Positions 24,325 to 35,629 of a DNA stretch of 58,357 bases are shown here, piece after piece. The stretch's first letter is position 1, and the number at the start of each line of letters is the position of its first letter. The notes below the pieces were generated by a model. That model was not told the DNA's origin and did no database searches. It worked only from the letters and a program-made list of their open reading frames with translations. The position numbers and the translations under genes were made by a program. Origin of the DNA: Solirubrobacterales bacterium (lineage in GTDB: Bacteria > Actinomycetota > Thermoleophilia > Solirubrobacterales > Solirubrobacteraceae); assembly GCA_027449125.1 (NCBI GenBank), contig DAIDME010000110.1, forward strand, positions 1-58,357, in the 5' to 3' direction.

Positions 24325-25683
24325 ATGAGCGCAACCGCACCCAGCCAAGTCCTCCACAGCCCCACCGCCGAGAAGTCGGTGCTGGGCGCCGTGCTGCTCG
24401 ACGAGCAGCACCTGCACGCCCTGCTGGTGGATGAGCAGCTGCGGCCCGAGCACTTCTACGGGCGCGCGCACGCGGCCGTCTTTGAGGCGATGCTGGAGCT
24501 CTACAACGCCGACCAGAAGATCGACCATCTGACGGTCGCCGAGCAGCTGCGACAGAACAACCGGCTCGAGGAGATCGGCGGGGCGGACGTGGTGGAGGAG
24601 CTGGTCGCCTGGGTGCCGGCTTCGGGCCACGCCCGCGACTACGGCCGGATCGTGCGCGAGCAGGCACAGATGCGGGCGCTGCTGGACGCCACGCGGGAGA
24701 TCCAGGCCGACGTGATCGGCCGGGCCGCGTCGCCGCGCGAGCTGGTCGAGCGGGCCGAGCGCGCAATGCTCGAGGTCGCCCACGACGAACGTCGGCGCGC
24801 GATCCGGCCGATCTCGGAGCTGCTGCACGAGGAGACCGACCGGCTGCACCACCGCTCGAGCCAGAAGAGCCCGCTGACCGGCACGCCCTCCGGATTCCGC
24901 GACATTGACGACCTGACCGGCGGCTTTCAGGCCGGCAACCTGATCGTGCTCGCCGCACGCCCCTCGATGGGAAAGTCGGCGCTGGTCTGCAACATGGCGG
25001 AGAACGCCGCCCTGGCGGGCTTCCCGGTGGCGCTGTTCTCGCTGGAGATGTCGGAGTCAGAGCTGGCCCAGCGCTTCGTCGCCTCACAGGCGAAGGTGCC
25101 GGGCGAGGACCTGCGCCGCGGCCGCGTGGCCGAGACACGCTGGCCAAAGATCCTCGAGGCCTCGGGCCGGCTCTCCGAGGCGCCGCTGTTCGTCGATGAC
25201 TCGAGCGACACGAGCGTGCTGGAGATCCGGGCCAAATCCCGGCGCCTGCACCACCAGCTCGAATCCCGCGGCGGGCTGGGCCTGATCGTGATCGACTATC
25301 TGCAGCTGCTGCGCCACGAGGGCCGCGTGGAAAGCCGCGTCGAGCAGGTCGGCCAGGTCAGCCGTGGCCTCAAGAGCCTCGCGCGCGAGCTCCGGGTGCC
25401 GGTGATCGCGCTCTCACAGCTGAGCCGCAACGTGGAGCAGCGCGCCGGCGACAAGAAGCCGATCCTCTCGGATCTGCGCGAGTCGGGGCAGGTGGAGCAG
25501 GATGCCGACCTGGTGATGTTCATCTACCGCGAGGAGTACTACAACCGCGAGTCGACCCGGCCCGGTGAGGCCGACATCATCGTCGCCAAGCACCGCAATG
25601 GCCCCGTCGGGGATGTCACGCTCACCTTCCAGAGCCAGTACCCGAAGTTCTCGAATTATGCGCCACCACACTTCGCTGGTTGA
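24325..25683 (+). CDS. dnaB: Replicative DNA helicase DnaB
   Basis: Hexameric 5'-3' helicase of the replication fork, 452 residues and free of inteins. The N-terminal helical domain (about 12-115, AEKSVLGAVLLDEQHLHALL) is followed by the RecA-like domain (from about 180): Walker A ARPSMGKSA near 211, GLIVIDYLQLL as Walker B, and SQLSRNVEQR with the LRESGQVEQDADLVMFIYR arginine-finger region. It follows rplI in the usual gene order and is seven bases upstream of a loader-like ATPase gene. Confidence 0.95.
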   Translation: MSATAPSQVLHSPTAEKSVLGAVLLDEQHLHALLVDEQLRPEHFYGRAHAAVFEAMLELYNADQKIDHLTVAEQLRQNNRLEEIGGADVVEELVAWVPASGHARDYGRIVREQAQMRALLDATREIQADVIGRAASPRELVERAERAMLEVAHDERRRAIRPISELLHEETDRLHHRSSQKSPLTGTPSGFRDIDDLTGGFQAGNLIVLAARPSMGKSALVCNMAENAALAGFPVALFSLEMSESELAQRFVASQAKVPGEDLRRGRVAETRWPKILEASGRLSEAPLFVDDSSDTSVLEIRAKSRRLHHQLESRGGLGLIVIDYLQLLRHEGRVESRVEQVGQVSRGLKSLARELRVPVIALSQLSRNVEQRAGDKKPILSDLRESGQVEQDADLVMFIYREEYYNRESTRPGEADIIVAKHRNGPVGDVTLTFQSQYPKFSNYAPPHFAG

Positions 25684-25690
25684 TCAGGCG

Positions 25691-27722
<2,032 letters not shown>

Positions 27723-27724
27723 GC

Positions 27725-27751
27725 CGGCTCCACAAGCGGTTCGTGGAGCCG
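27725..27751. terminator. Hairpin terminator after purA
   Basis: CGGCTCCAC (27725-27733) pairs perfectly with 27743-27751 over a 9-base loop, right after the purA stop and 48 bases from the converging GH15 stop. It could serve both directions. No T-run. Confidence 0.6.
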
Positions 27752-27798
27752 ACTGGCGGCCCGGCCCGCGGCGCTGGCCCGCAGCGCCGGCCCGCAGC

Positions 27799-30700
27799 TC
27801 AGCCAGCCGAGCCGATCGTCGGCCCGGACAGCACCGGATCGCTGCCGCCGGGGCCGGGTGAGAGCTCCGCCTGCACCGAGTCGGTCGGCAGCGGCGGGAT
27901 GGTGTCCAGCACGTTTGGCACGTTGTTTGGATTCTCGGCACAGATCGACGGTGGGCTGGGCTCAGCAGCTGTCTGCACCGAGCACACGCCGAACGTGTAG
28001 GCGCCCGGCGTGGCGGTGAAGCCCCTGAGATCCGTGGCTGAGAAGCCGTTCTGCCCGGCCACGGTGAGCGTGAACGTCCAACCGGGCCCGGGGGTACCGA
28101 GCACCGAGTCGGGCAGCGTGATGTCAACCAGTCCCGGCGTCTCGCCGTTGGCGCCTGGCGCCAGCTGGGTGAAGCTGACCTGCGGCTCGCCCAGACTCGT
28201 CGCTCCCGCGATCCCGCCGGTGCTCGACGCTGGGGTCACCCAGGTGTCGTTGCCGAATCCGTCGACCTGCACCAGCTGGTTCCAGGCTGCCGCCGGCGCG
28301 ATCCCGTAATTGTCGAACGGCCCGCCGGCGGTGTTGCCCGCGGTGGCGCCGGCCGTTGACTGCAGCTGTCCGGCCGGGACCGCTGAGCCGGGCGCATGGA
28401 TGTAGAGGTCCAGCACCTGGCCGCCCAGCAGCGAGCCGTAGATCGACTGCATGTTCGCCATCCCTACCTGGATGGTGGTGGTTGCGTCGGGGCCGTTGAC
28501 CACCAGCATGCCGTCGAGCTTGAAGGTGTCCGGCGGGAACGGCGTGCTGGTGGGGTAGGCGTAGGTGCCGGGGCCGCTGCCGCCGCCGACCCCGGCGGCG
28601 GCGTTCAGCACGACGGTCCCGGGAGGCAGGACGTCAACCAGCGTGAACAGCGCCTCGTTGGTTCCCGCGGGCGAGTCGCTCGCGGTCGTGGTGACCGCGA
28701 CGGAGTTGGCGCCCGGTGCCAGCGTCACCGGTGCGGAGAAGGCGCCGGTGACGGAGTCGGCCGTGACCGTCGTGATCACCGTCGCGCCGACGCTGCTCGC
28801 GGTGGTGGTGCCCGAGCCGTCGGGGTCCGGCGTGAGCGCCACGTCGACGGTCGCGCCGGGGGTGGTGGTGCCGGTGATCGTCGTGCTCGTGCCGTCGACC
28901 GGGGCTGACGGCCGCACCATGTTTGCCGGGACGTTGCCGCCGCTGAGCGCCAGCGGCGCCGTCAGCGTGAGCGCCGTCTTGGAGGTCGACGCGTCGCCGG
29001 CGCCGGCGTAGCGCTGGGCGACGATCGAGGGCTGGTCTGCGAGTGATCCCTTGCCGAGGTCGACGATCAGCCGCAGCTCCTGCGCCTGCGCCCATGTGAG
29101 CGGCGCCGCGGAGCCGTCGGCCTGGCCGGTGAGGAACCCGATCGACGCGCTCTGCGGGTTGGCGAGCGAGGCCGGGTCGCTGCCGGCGCCGTTGGCCATC
29201 ACGGCCGCGCCGGTATCCACCGGGTAGGCGCCCGGCGCGACGCTCGGATCATCCCAGACCTGCTCGGGAACCAGGCCGACCCCTGACGCCGTCTTCAGCA
29301 TGAAGTTGAGGTCGGCGACGGCCGCCGGGGTGTTACCCGCCGCAATCTGGTATTCGCCGTTCTCGCCCGACAGGACCGGCCAGGGGTGGCCCGTGCCGGT
29401 GTTCTGGAAGGCCCACGGCACGCCCGTTCCCGGGCAGTTCTGGTTGGCCGGCGACAGGTCGGGCGCCAGGCCGTTGACGTCGTTGCTCGACGGGTAGCAG
29501 TCTCCGTAGCCGTCACCGGTGTAGCGCAGCACACCGATCCCAACGGACGGCAGCGCCACGTCGATCCCGGCCCCGTTCGCCGGTTGGGCGGCGATCGCGA
29601 GCGTGTTCTGCACGGCCGGCGAGGAGGCGCCCAGCTCGCCCTGACGCACGAGCTCCAGGAACCCCTGGTCGATCACGCTGCGCTGGTCATAGCTCTGGCC
29701 GTTGCCGTTGCCGAGCGTGTAGCTGTAGGCGCTGTTGGGGTTGCCGTTCTTGCTGACGCGGATGAAGTACGGCCCGGCCAGTGGCTGGCCGGTGACGCTC
29801 TGTCCGCCGCTCGTGATCGTCGTCGCCATCACCAGGTTGCGGAAGTTGTCGGCGGTGGCCGCGAAGACCCGTGCGGACGCCAGATCGCCCTGCACGGCGG
29901 CGATCTTCGACGCTGCCACCAGGCCCGCCACCTCGTCGGCCATGGTCGACGGGGAGTACCCGGTCTGCTCCTCCCACCGCTCGACGCTGCCGGTCGTCTC
30001 CGGGCCGTTGGCGACCAGGAAGTCCGCCGCCGGTCGGATGTGGTTCAGATACAGCGAACGGTCTGAGGCGAGGCCGGCCTGCCAGGCGGCGAGGATCGGG
30101 TCAGCGGTCTCGTCCAGCTGCAGCCCGCCGGTGTCGGGCGCGGCCTTGCCGTTGACCAGGCCGTTGCGTGGAAACGCGCCGTTGGCCAGCTGCAGGTGGT
30201 TGAACCAGAACCTGACCATGGCACGGGCGGTGCGAAGGTCGCCGTCAGCCAGGAAGCCCGTGAAGGTCTCGTACGCGTCGCGCGGGAAGACCTCCCGGTA
30301 GGAGCCGAAGTAGGTGGCGAGATGGTCGCTGCCGTTGCCGTTGCCGGCCGGTACCGCCTGCCCCCAGGGGCTCGCGAGCGACGCGGCGGTGTCGCCGATG
30401 AACGTCTTGTCCTCACTGGCCTTGATCACGTTCGCGCTGAGCCAATAGGCATGCGCGAGCGTTGCCGAGGTCTCGCTGCCGGTGTCACCGGCGACGTTGG
30501 CCGGCGGGCTCGCGAGCCCGGAGTCGTATGCCAGCCACTGGCGCTGGTAGCGGGTGAACGTGGCCGGGAACGGCGTGGCGGCGCTGCGCTCACCAGCCTG
30601 CAGAGCTCCGCCCTCACTGGTACCGAAGCCGAGCGCCACGGTGGCGCTCGCCACATCCGCCGCCGTGACCGCGTCGCCTGACTCGCCGGCCACCGCGGCG

Positions 30701-32277
30701 GCAATGCCGGCGGGCGTCACCTGGGAGTACCCGGCCGCCATCGTCGCGCCGTGCCCGTGCCGGGACCCGCCGGCCTGATAGCTCCCCAGCCCCGCTGGGC
30801 TCGGCTGGATGCCGAGCCCCGAGCGCGGGCCGCGGCCACCGGAGCCCGCGGCGAAGCTCAGCTCTACCGTCTGCACCACGTTGCCGTTGTTGGCGTCGGT
30901 ACCCGTGCTCGTCAGCTGCTGGCCGTTGTCGAGCTCGGTCAGACCGTCGGTCTGAGAGCCGACGTAGCCGTTCTCAACCGCCGTGAACGGCGAACTGGCG
31001 ACCAGCGCCGAGTAGATCGGCGTGGCGTACGTGCGGTTCAGCGCGTCGGTGAACGAGTTGGTCGAGTAGGCAAGCGGGACCTGGCCGAAGCGACCGCCGT
31101 TCACGATCGTGGCGGACTCGCCGCCGACGTTCTGGCTGCCGCCGCCGGCGTGACCGTTCAGCAGCGGATTGAACCGCAGGTAGACGTGCAGGTCGCTGGC
31201 CGCGCCCGGCAGCCGTACGAGGCTCACGTGCATCACCACGGCGTCGTTGACCGGACTCGTGACGAAGTCCGTGACGATCGCGAAGCGCTGGTCGGAGGCC
31301 TTGGGCATGGCGACGATGCGGCACGCCATCCCGGTGCTGCCGAGCTGGCTCACGGTGTAGGTCATGTCCCTCGGCTGCAGATCCGTGAAGGCGCTGCCAC
31401 CGGCGCTCCCGGTCACGATCGGGTCGAGGCTCTTGACGTTGGTGTTGTCGATCGTCGGGCCGTAGACATCCGACAGGGTCCCGTCTGCCACCGTGTACCA
31501 GACCTTCGACTCGGTGTCGGCAGCGGTGCCCACGCAGTCCTTACGGCCCAGGTCGTAGTAGGACAGCGCGCCTGGTGCGCCCGCCGCCGCACTGCCAACG
31601 GTGCCGACGGTGAGATCGAAGATGTGCAGGGCCGGGACGTTGCGTGCGGCGCTGCTGCCGACGCTCGGCAGCGTCACGGATGCCACCGTCTTGCCGGGGT
31701 CGAGCGCGATTGACCCGTAGTAGAGCGCGACGGGGGCGCTCAGGCCGCCGCCCACGCCCGCCGAGGTGGCGAGCAGGTCGGTGCCGGCGGCGGGGCTGTT
31801 GTCGGCCCAATCGCCGAAGTTGAGCGTCCCGGTCGTGGTGGTGCCGTCGGTGTAGGTGACGATGAAGGCGCCGCCGGCGCTGCCCGCACCGGCATAGGAG
31901 GCGGAGGCGACCACGCCCAGCGTGTTGCCGCTGCCTGACAGGGCGATCGTCTGGCCGTCGGCGACCACGTTGTCAGCGCCCGAGGCGCCCGCCTGAGGCC
32001 ACGTGATCCTGAGCCCGTCGTGCAGCAGCCCGCGTCCCGGGACCAGGCCGTCTGCCGCCAGGCCGGCGGCGGTGTAGCCGTCACCGTTGCCATCGAAGTT
32101 GACGGCCGGGCCACCGGGAGTGCTGACGCCTACGTTGTCGAACGCGGCCGTCAGCGGTGTCGCCGTCGAGCCGGAGGCGAGCGCCGAGCCCGGCCAGCCT
32201 GCAAGGCCACAGCCGAGCAGCACGGATACCACGAGCCCGCATGTGGCAACCACACGCATCCATAAGCGCAACCGCAT
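27799..32277 (-). CDS. Secreted multidomain GH15 glucoamylase/glucodextranase-like enzyme
   Basis: 1492 residues with AGGAGG before the ATG. Sec signal peptide ending near residue 35; a putative carbohydrate-binding N-terminal domain (about 40-230, including DGYTAAGLAADGLVPG); a beta-rich domain N (about 235-560) as in bacterial glucoamylases; the (alpha/alpha)6 GH15 catalytic domain (about 600-1090) with general acid in WEEQTGYSPSTM (Trp768, Glu769-770) and base Glu1005 in LVPEQVWDD; an Ig-like domain (about 1115-1230); and a C-terminal module from about 1240 resembling the glucodextranase C-terminal binding module. It should release glucose from extracellular alpha-glucans or dextran. No sortase motif is seen at the end. 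Confidence 0.88.
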   Translation of the reverse strand: MRLRLWMRVVATCGLVVSVLLGCGLAGWPGSALASGSTATPLTAAFDNVGVSTPGGPAVNFDGNGDGYTAAGLAADGLVPGRGLLHDGLRITWPQAGASGADNVVADGQTIALSGSGNTLGVVASASYAGAGSAGGAFIVTYTDGTTTTGTLNFGDWADNSPAAGTDLLATSAGVGGGLSAPVALYYGSIALDPGKTVASVTLPSVGSSAARNVPALHIFDLTVGTVGSAAAGAPGALSYYDLGRKDCVGTAADTESKVWYTVADGTLSDVYGPTIDNTNVKSLDPIVTGSAGGSAFTDLQPRDMTYTVSQLGSTGMACRIVAMPKASDQRFAIVTDFVTSPVNDAVVMHVSLVRLPGAASDLHVYLRFNPLLNGHAGGGSQNVGGESATIVNGGRFGQVPLAYSTNSFTDALNRTYATPIYSALVASSPFTAVENGYVGSQTDGLTELDNGQQLTSTGTDANNGNVVQTVELSFAAGSGGRGPRSGLGIQPSPAGLGSYQAGGSRHGHGATMAAGYSQVTPAGIAAAVAGESGDAVTAADVASATVALGFGTSEGGALQAGERSAATPFPATFTRYQRQWLAYDSGLASPPANVAGDTGSETSATLAHAYWLSANVIKASEDKTFIGDTAASLASPWGQAVPAGNGNGSDHLATYFGSYREVFPRDAYETFTGFLADGDLRTARAMVRFWFNHLQLANGAFPRNGLVNGKAAPDTGGLQLDETADPILAAWQAGLASDRSLYLNHIRPAADFLVANGPETTGSVERWEEQTGYSPSTMADEVAGLVAASKIAAVQGDLASARVFAATADNFRNLVMATTITSGGQSVTGQPLAGPYFIRVSKNGNPNSAYSYTLGNGNGQSYDQRSVIDQGFLELVRQGELGASSPAVQNTLAIAAQPANGAGIDVALPSVGIGVLRYTGDGYGDCYPSSNDVNGLAPDLSPANQNCPGTGVPWAFQNTGTGHPWPVLSGENGEYQIAAGNTPAAVADLNFMLKTASGVGLVPEQVWDDPSVAPGAYPVDTGAAVMANGAGSDPASLANPQSASIGFLTGQADGSAAPLTWAQAQELRLIVDLGKGSLADQPSIVAQRYAGAGDASTSKTALTLTAPLALSGGNVPANMVRPSAPVDGTSTTITGTTTPGATVDVALTPDPDGSGTTTASSVGATVITTVTADSVTGAFSAPVTLAPGANSVAVTTTASDSPAGTNEALFTLVDVLPPGTVVLNAAAGVGGGSGPGTYAYPTSTPFPPDTFKLDGMLVVNGPDATTTIQVGMANMQSIYGSLLGGQVLDLYIHAPGSAVPAGQLQSTAGATAGNTAGGPFDNYGIAPAAAWNQLVQVDGFGNDTWVTPASSTGGIAGATSLGEPQVSFTQLAPGANGETPGLVDITLPDSVLGTPGPGWTFTLTVAGQNGFSATDLRGFTATPGAYTFGVCSVQTAAEPSPPSICAENPNNVPNVLDTIPPLPTDSVQAELSPGPGGSDPVLSGPTIGSAG

Positions 32278-32490
32278 CTGTCCCCTCCTGTCCGCGGCAC
32301 CCGCGGCGCGCGCCGCGACCGTCGACGGATGCTCTCGACGTTGCCTGGCGGCCCCGTCCGATTCTCCTCTGCGGTCGAGCCTACGCCTCCGGAGATAAAC
32401 GAGGCGTGAACAAAACGGGCCTGGGCGTTGACGAACGGTTAACGTCGGGCGCCGCCGGGCGGTCCGGGCCGAGCGGCACGGCCGGCTGGT

Positions 32491-33108
32491 TCAGGCGGCC
32501 CCGCCGGGATCGTCCGCCGGCAGCTCGGCGCTGAACGCGAGCGACTCGAACAGCATCAGCGTGAGCCCGACGTCGACCGTCGCAGCACCGCCCTCATCCA
32601 GGCGCCGCTGCGCCTCGGCAGCGATCTCCCGGGCGCGCTCGAGCCAGCCCCGCGCCTCCGCCGCCAGCTGCTCGTAACCCTCGCGGTCGAGCTTCAGCGT
32701 CTGTGTCGAGAGCTGCGCTTCACCGGCGTCAAAGCCGCCCGCGGCCGCCGACCGGTTCGCATGCTCGGTCGCCCGGTCGATCAGTGCCGTCAGCACGCGC
32801 TGCTTGGATACCGATCCGAGTCCCTGCCAGGTCGCCGGCGACGGCACCGGGCGGGCCACCGTCCTGTAGTAGTGCTCGGTGGCGCCACGACGCTGGCGGG
32901 TGCTCACCAGTTTCAGCAGCCCGAGCTCGTACAGCGTGCGCACGTGGTAGGCGATCGTCCCGAGCGGCTGCTCCAGCTTGGCCGCCAGGACCACCGGGCT
33001 CGCCGCCTCCTCCTCCAGCATCGCCAGCAGCCGCACCCGGACCGGGTGTGAGATCGCGCGCAGCCAGCGCGGGTCGGCAACGTCGGTGACGGGCTCGGCC
33101 TTGGGCAT
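32491..33108 (-). CDS. ArsR-type winged-helix regulator
   Basis: 205 residues from the ATG at 33108; the frame stays open upstream into the GT87 gene but is not family-like there. The N-terminal DNA-binding domain (about 8-85) has RWLRAISHPVRVRLLAMLEE and AYHVRTLYELGLLKLV, typical of ArsR/HTH_20 repressors. The C-terminal 110 residues are mainly helical and may form a sensor or dimer. TACCAT lies eight bases before the ATG. No cysteine metal site is seen in the DNA-binding helix. Target unknown; the GH15 gene next door is a candidate. Confidence 0.82.
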   Translation of the reverse strand: MPKAEPVTDVADPRWLRAISHPVRVRLLAMLEEEAASPVVLAAKLEQPLGTIAYHVRTLYELGLLKLVSTRQRRGATEHYYRTVARPVPSPATWQGLGSVSKQRVLTALIDRATEHANRSAAAGGFDAGEAQLSTQTLKLDREGYEQLAAEARGWLERAREIAAEAQRRLDEGGAATVDVGLTLMLFESLAFSAELPADDPGGAA

Positions 33109-33163
33109 CGCTTTGGATGGTAGAAGCCCACCGCCCCGCCCCCTGAGGCTGGCAGAGCGCAGC

Positions 33164-34429
33164 TCAGGCTTGTTGCATCTGGCCGCGCGGGGGGCTGGTG
33201 ACCGGCGGTGCCGGCCCGGTGTCCCGGTCATCAGCACCCCGGCCGCGGAGGGCTCGGGCGCCATGCCACGCGGCCAGCGCCAGGATCAGCAGCGCGGGCC
33301 ACAGGTAGAGGCTGGCCAGCAGCTGCCCCTCCAGCGTCGTCAGCCATCGGTGGCTGTAGTGGTGGTAGGCGGGAAGTGCCCAGTAGCAGTCGGTCGCGGC
33401 GTACATGGCCAATGCCGGCACCCTGGCCCAGCTCCTACGCAACGCCAGGTAGGGCAGCGCCGGCAATACGAGCGCCCACTGGTGAACCCAGGAGACCGGC
33501 GAGAACAGCAGTCCCGTGAGCGCCGCGAGCACGAAGCCGAGCAGCTCTTCGCCGCTGGCGCTCGCGCGGCAGGCGGCCAGCAGGCCGACGGCGGCTACGC
33601 AGGCGCAGACAGGCAGGGCGATACCGCGCAGCCGCGACGAAAGCCGCAGCAGCGCCCCGGTCAGCGACTGGTTCGTCACCGACGCGATGCCGCCCAGCCG
33701 GTGTGGATCGAGGAACAGGCCGTGCAGCCAGAACGCCGACGCGTCGCCCGGCACCACGAGGAAGCCGACCGCGACCGTCGCCGCGAAGGCTGCTACCGCC
33801 ACCATCGCCGGGCGCCGCCTGCCGCTCAGCAGCAGGTAGGCGATGAAGATCAGCGGCGTCAGCACCAACCCCGCCGCGAGGCCGACCAGCAACCCCTTTT
33901 GGCGGTTTGCATCCGGCAGCGACAGGTCGGTTATGACCATGGCTGCGATCACCAGATTTATCTGACCGAAGCTGAACGTATAGGCGACGGGACCGGTCAC
34001 CACCATCAACGGCACGAGCAACACCAGTAAGCGAGCGCTGTCGCCCCGGTCCGCGAGCACGCCTGCCCGCCACAGGGCACAGGCGAGCGCACCGCAGCTC
34101 AGCGCTGTCGCCACCACCGCGTCCAGCGACAGGCTGCCGGCCGCCAGCGGCAGGAAGATCAGCGCCGCGAACGGCGGATAGGTGAACCGATAGAAGCGGT
34201 GCCACTCGAATTGGTAGAGAGCCCGGCCGTTGGCGACCGCGAGCGCCCCACCCCGGTAGACGCTCAGGTCAAACGGGCGCCCGTGGCCCATTGACTCGAG
34301 GATCACCTTGGCGACTCCCACCGCCGGTATCAGTAGGGCGGCGACCCCAACCAGAACCGTAGCCAGCCCTAACTGGCGTATCAACCCGGCTGGTGCGATG
34401 GTGGCGCCGGCCGGCTCCCGGTCACCCAC
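33164..34429 (-). CDS. GT87-type polyprenyl-phosphate-dependent mannosyltransferase
   Basis: 421-residue integral membrane enzyme with about ten membrane segments. The first extracytoplasmic loop has FDLSVYRGGA, with the catalytic Asp expected for GT-C enzymes of the PimE family, then RFTYPPFAALIFLPL; SPVSWVHQW near the C-terminal third is also typical. Such enzymes move mannose from polyprenyl-phosphate to glycolipids or proteins outside the membrane. Starts at a GTG overlapping the anti-sigma-like gene by eight bases, so it is in the sigma-factor operon. Confidence 0.82.
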   Translation of the reverse strand: MGDREPAGATIAPAGLIRQLGLATVLVGVAALLIPAVGVAKVILESMGHGRPFDLSVYRGGALAVANGRALYQFEWHRFYRFTYPPFAALIFLPLAAGSLSLDAVVATALSCGALACALWRAGVLADRGDSARLLVLLVPLMVVTGPVAYTFSFGQINLVIAAMVITDLSLPDANRQKGLLVGLAAGLVLTPLIFIAYLLLSGRRRPAMVAVAAFAATVAVGFLVVPGDASAFWLHGLFLDPHRLGGIASVTNQSLTGALLRLSSRLRGIALPVCACVAAVGLLAACRASASGEELLGFVLAALTGLLFSPVSWVHQWALVLPALPYLALRRSWARVPALAMYAATDCYWALPAYHHYSHRWLTTLEGQLLASLYLWPALLILALAAWHGARALRGRGADDRDTGPAPPVTSPPRGQMQQA

Positions 34430-35033
34430 GGCGGCTCGCAGTGGGCCCGACAGGCGTGATTCCCGGCCCCGTCGTTCCAGGCGCCGCGCATGCCGGCGGC
34501 GGGCCGCTCACGCGTCCGACCGCGAACTCGATGCCGTTGCCGGGGATCTGCTTGGCGGCCAGGATGACGGTCCACGGCGCCTGGATCCCCGCCGGCGAGA
34601 TCTGAACCGTGCTGGAGAGCGGGCTGCCGACGGCCATGTAGCTCAACGATACGTGGCTCGTGCAGCCCTGTGTGATCGGGATGACGACGACCCGGGCGTT
34701 CAGCGCGCGCAGCCGCCGGTTGGCGCCGCTGACCCCCGCGATCTGGCGCAGCGTGACGGAGATCGTCCCGTCCGCGGTCCGTCTGACCACGAACGATGGG
34801 GGCCCGGCAGCCACGGCGAGCAGCAGGCCCATGGCGGAAAGCGCGCCGGCGACCGGCAGCGACGCAGACAGGAGCAGCCGGCGAAGCGCACGCCGCCTGC
34901 GCTCACGTCGCATCCGGCTCGTGGCCGGTACGCGCTGGGCGGCCACGACCAGCTTCAGGCTCGGCTGGACCCCGGCGACCAGCTCTTCCAGCGCCGTAGC
35001 GAGCGCCTGGGTTAGCTCGTCTTCGCTCAGCAT
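34422..35033 (-). CDS. Putative membrane anti-sigma factor
   Basis: 203 residues: a ~55-residue cytosolic part, one membrane segment (about 52-76) and an extracytoplasmic domain of about 125 residues containing a repeated VSLSYMAVGSPLSSTVQIS beta pattern. There is no HxxxCxxC zinc motif. The function is inferred from position: its ATG overlaps the ECF sigma-factor gene by seven bases, the usual place for an anti-sigma partner. I do not recognise the extracellular domain. Confidence 0.65.
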   Translation of the reverse strand: MLSEDELTQALATALEELVAGVQPSLKLVVAAQRVPATSRMRRERRRRALRRLLLSASLPVAGALSAMGLLLAVAAGPPSFVVRRTADGTISVTLRQIAGVSGANRRLRALNARVVVIPITQGCTSHVSLSYMAVGSPLSSTVQISPAGIQAPWTVILAAKQIPGNGIEFAVGRVSGPPPACAAPGTTGPGITPVGPTASRRG

Positions 35034-35581
35034 GCGGGCACCTCCCTGGATGGCGGGCTGAGTAGGCTGCGCAGCTGCTCGAGGCCGCGCGACGCGGATG
35101 ACTTCACGGTCCCCTCTGGCAGCCCCAGCAAACGTGCGGTCTCGGCAACCGACAGGTCAAGGAAGAAGCGCAGCACCAGCACCTCGCGCTGCACCTGCGG
35201 CAGCGCCGCGAGCGCCTGCCCCAGGGCCTCACGCTCGGCGGTCGTCTCGCTGAACCCGGCGTCCTGCCCACTGACCACGGCGCCGTCGGTCAGGACCTCA
35301 CGGGGCCGGCGGCGCTGGCGACGCCAGTGGTCGCGGCAGACGTTGACGAGCGTCGCACGGCTGTAGGCTTCGGGCGCATCGCGCGCCTGATCCCAGCGCC
35401 TGAAGACCCGCAGCAGGGTCGCCTGGACCGCGTCCTCGGCAAGGTCGACGTCCCCGAGCAGCAGGACGGCGCCCTTCAGCAGGCTCGGCAAAAACGCCGC
35501 CGTGAACCGCCTGAACTCATCATCCTGGGCGAGATGTCGCTCCCGGCGTCGGCGCCGGGTCCCCGCGCGTGCTTCGCTCAC
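35027..35581 (-). CDS. ECF RNA polymerase sigma factor (SigE-like family)
   Basis: 184 residues from the GTG at 35581. Region 2 (about 22-88: DEFRRFTAAFLPSLLK, DVDLAEDAVQATLLRVFRRW) binds core polymerase and the -10; region 4 (about 120-175: LPQVQREVLVLRFFLDLSVA, GLPEGTVKSSASRGLEQLR) binds the -35. The layout matches the actinobacterial sigma-E-type ECF family. It starts a minus-strand operon with the membrane protein and GT87 gene, and probably turns on envelope genes. Confidence 0.9.
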   Translation of the reverse strand: MSEARAGTRRRRRERHLAQDDEFRRFTAAFLPSLLKGAVLLLGDVDLAEDAVQATLLRVFRRWDQARDAPEAYSRATLVNVCRDHWRRQRRRPREVLTDGAVVSGQDAGFSETTAEREALGQALAALPQVQREVLVLRFFLDLSVAETARLLGLPEGTVKSSASRGLEQLRSLLSPPSREVPAC

Positions 35582-35629
35582 ACCACCTTAAACGCCGACC
35601 GGCCAGATCCGGTTCCCGGCGCGCCCGAT

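Noticed and set aside
32400..32460. Operator for the GH15 gene (GTTGAC/GTTAAC around 32428-32444)
   Set aside because: The half-sites match at only five of six bases and no second copy was found; too weak to call.
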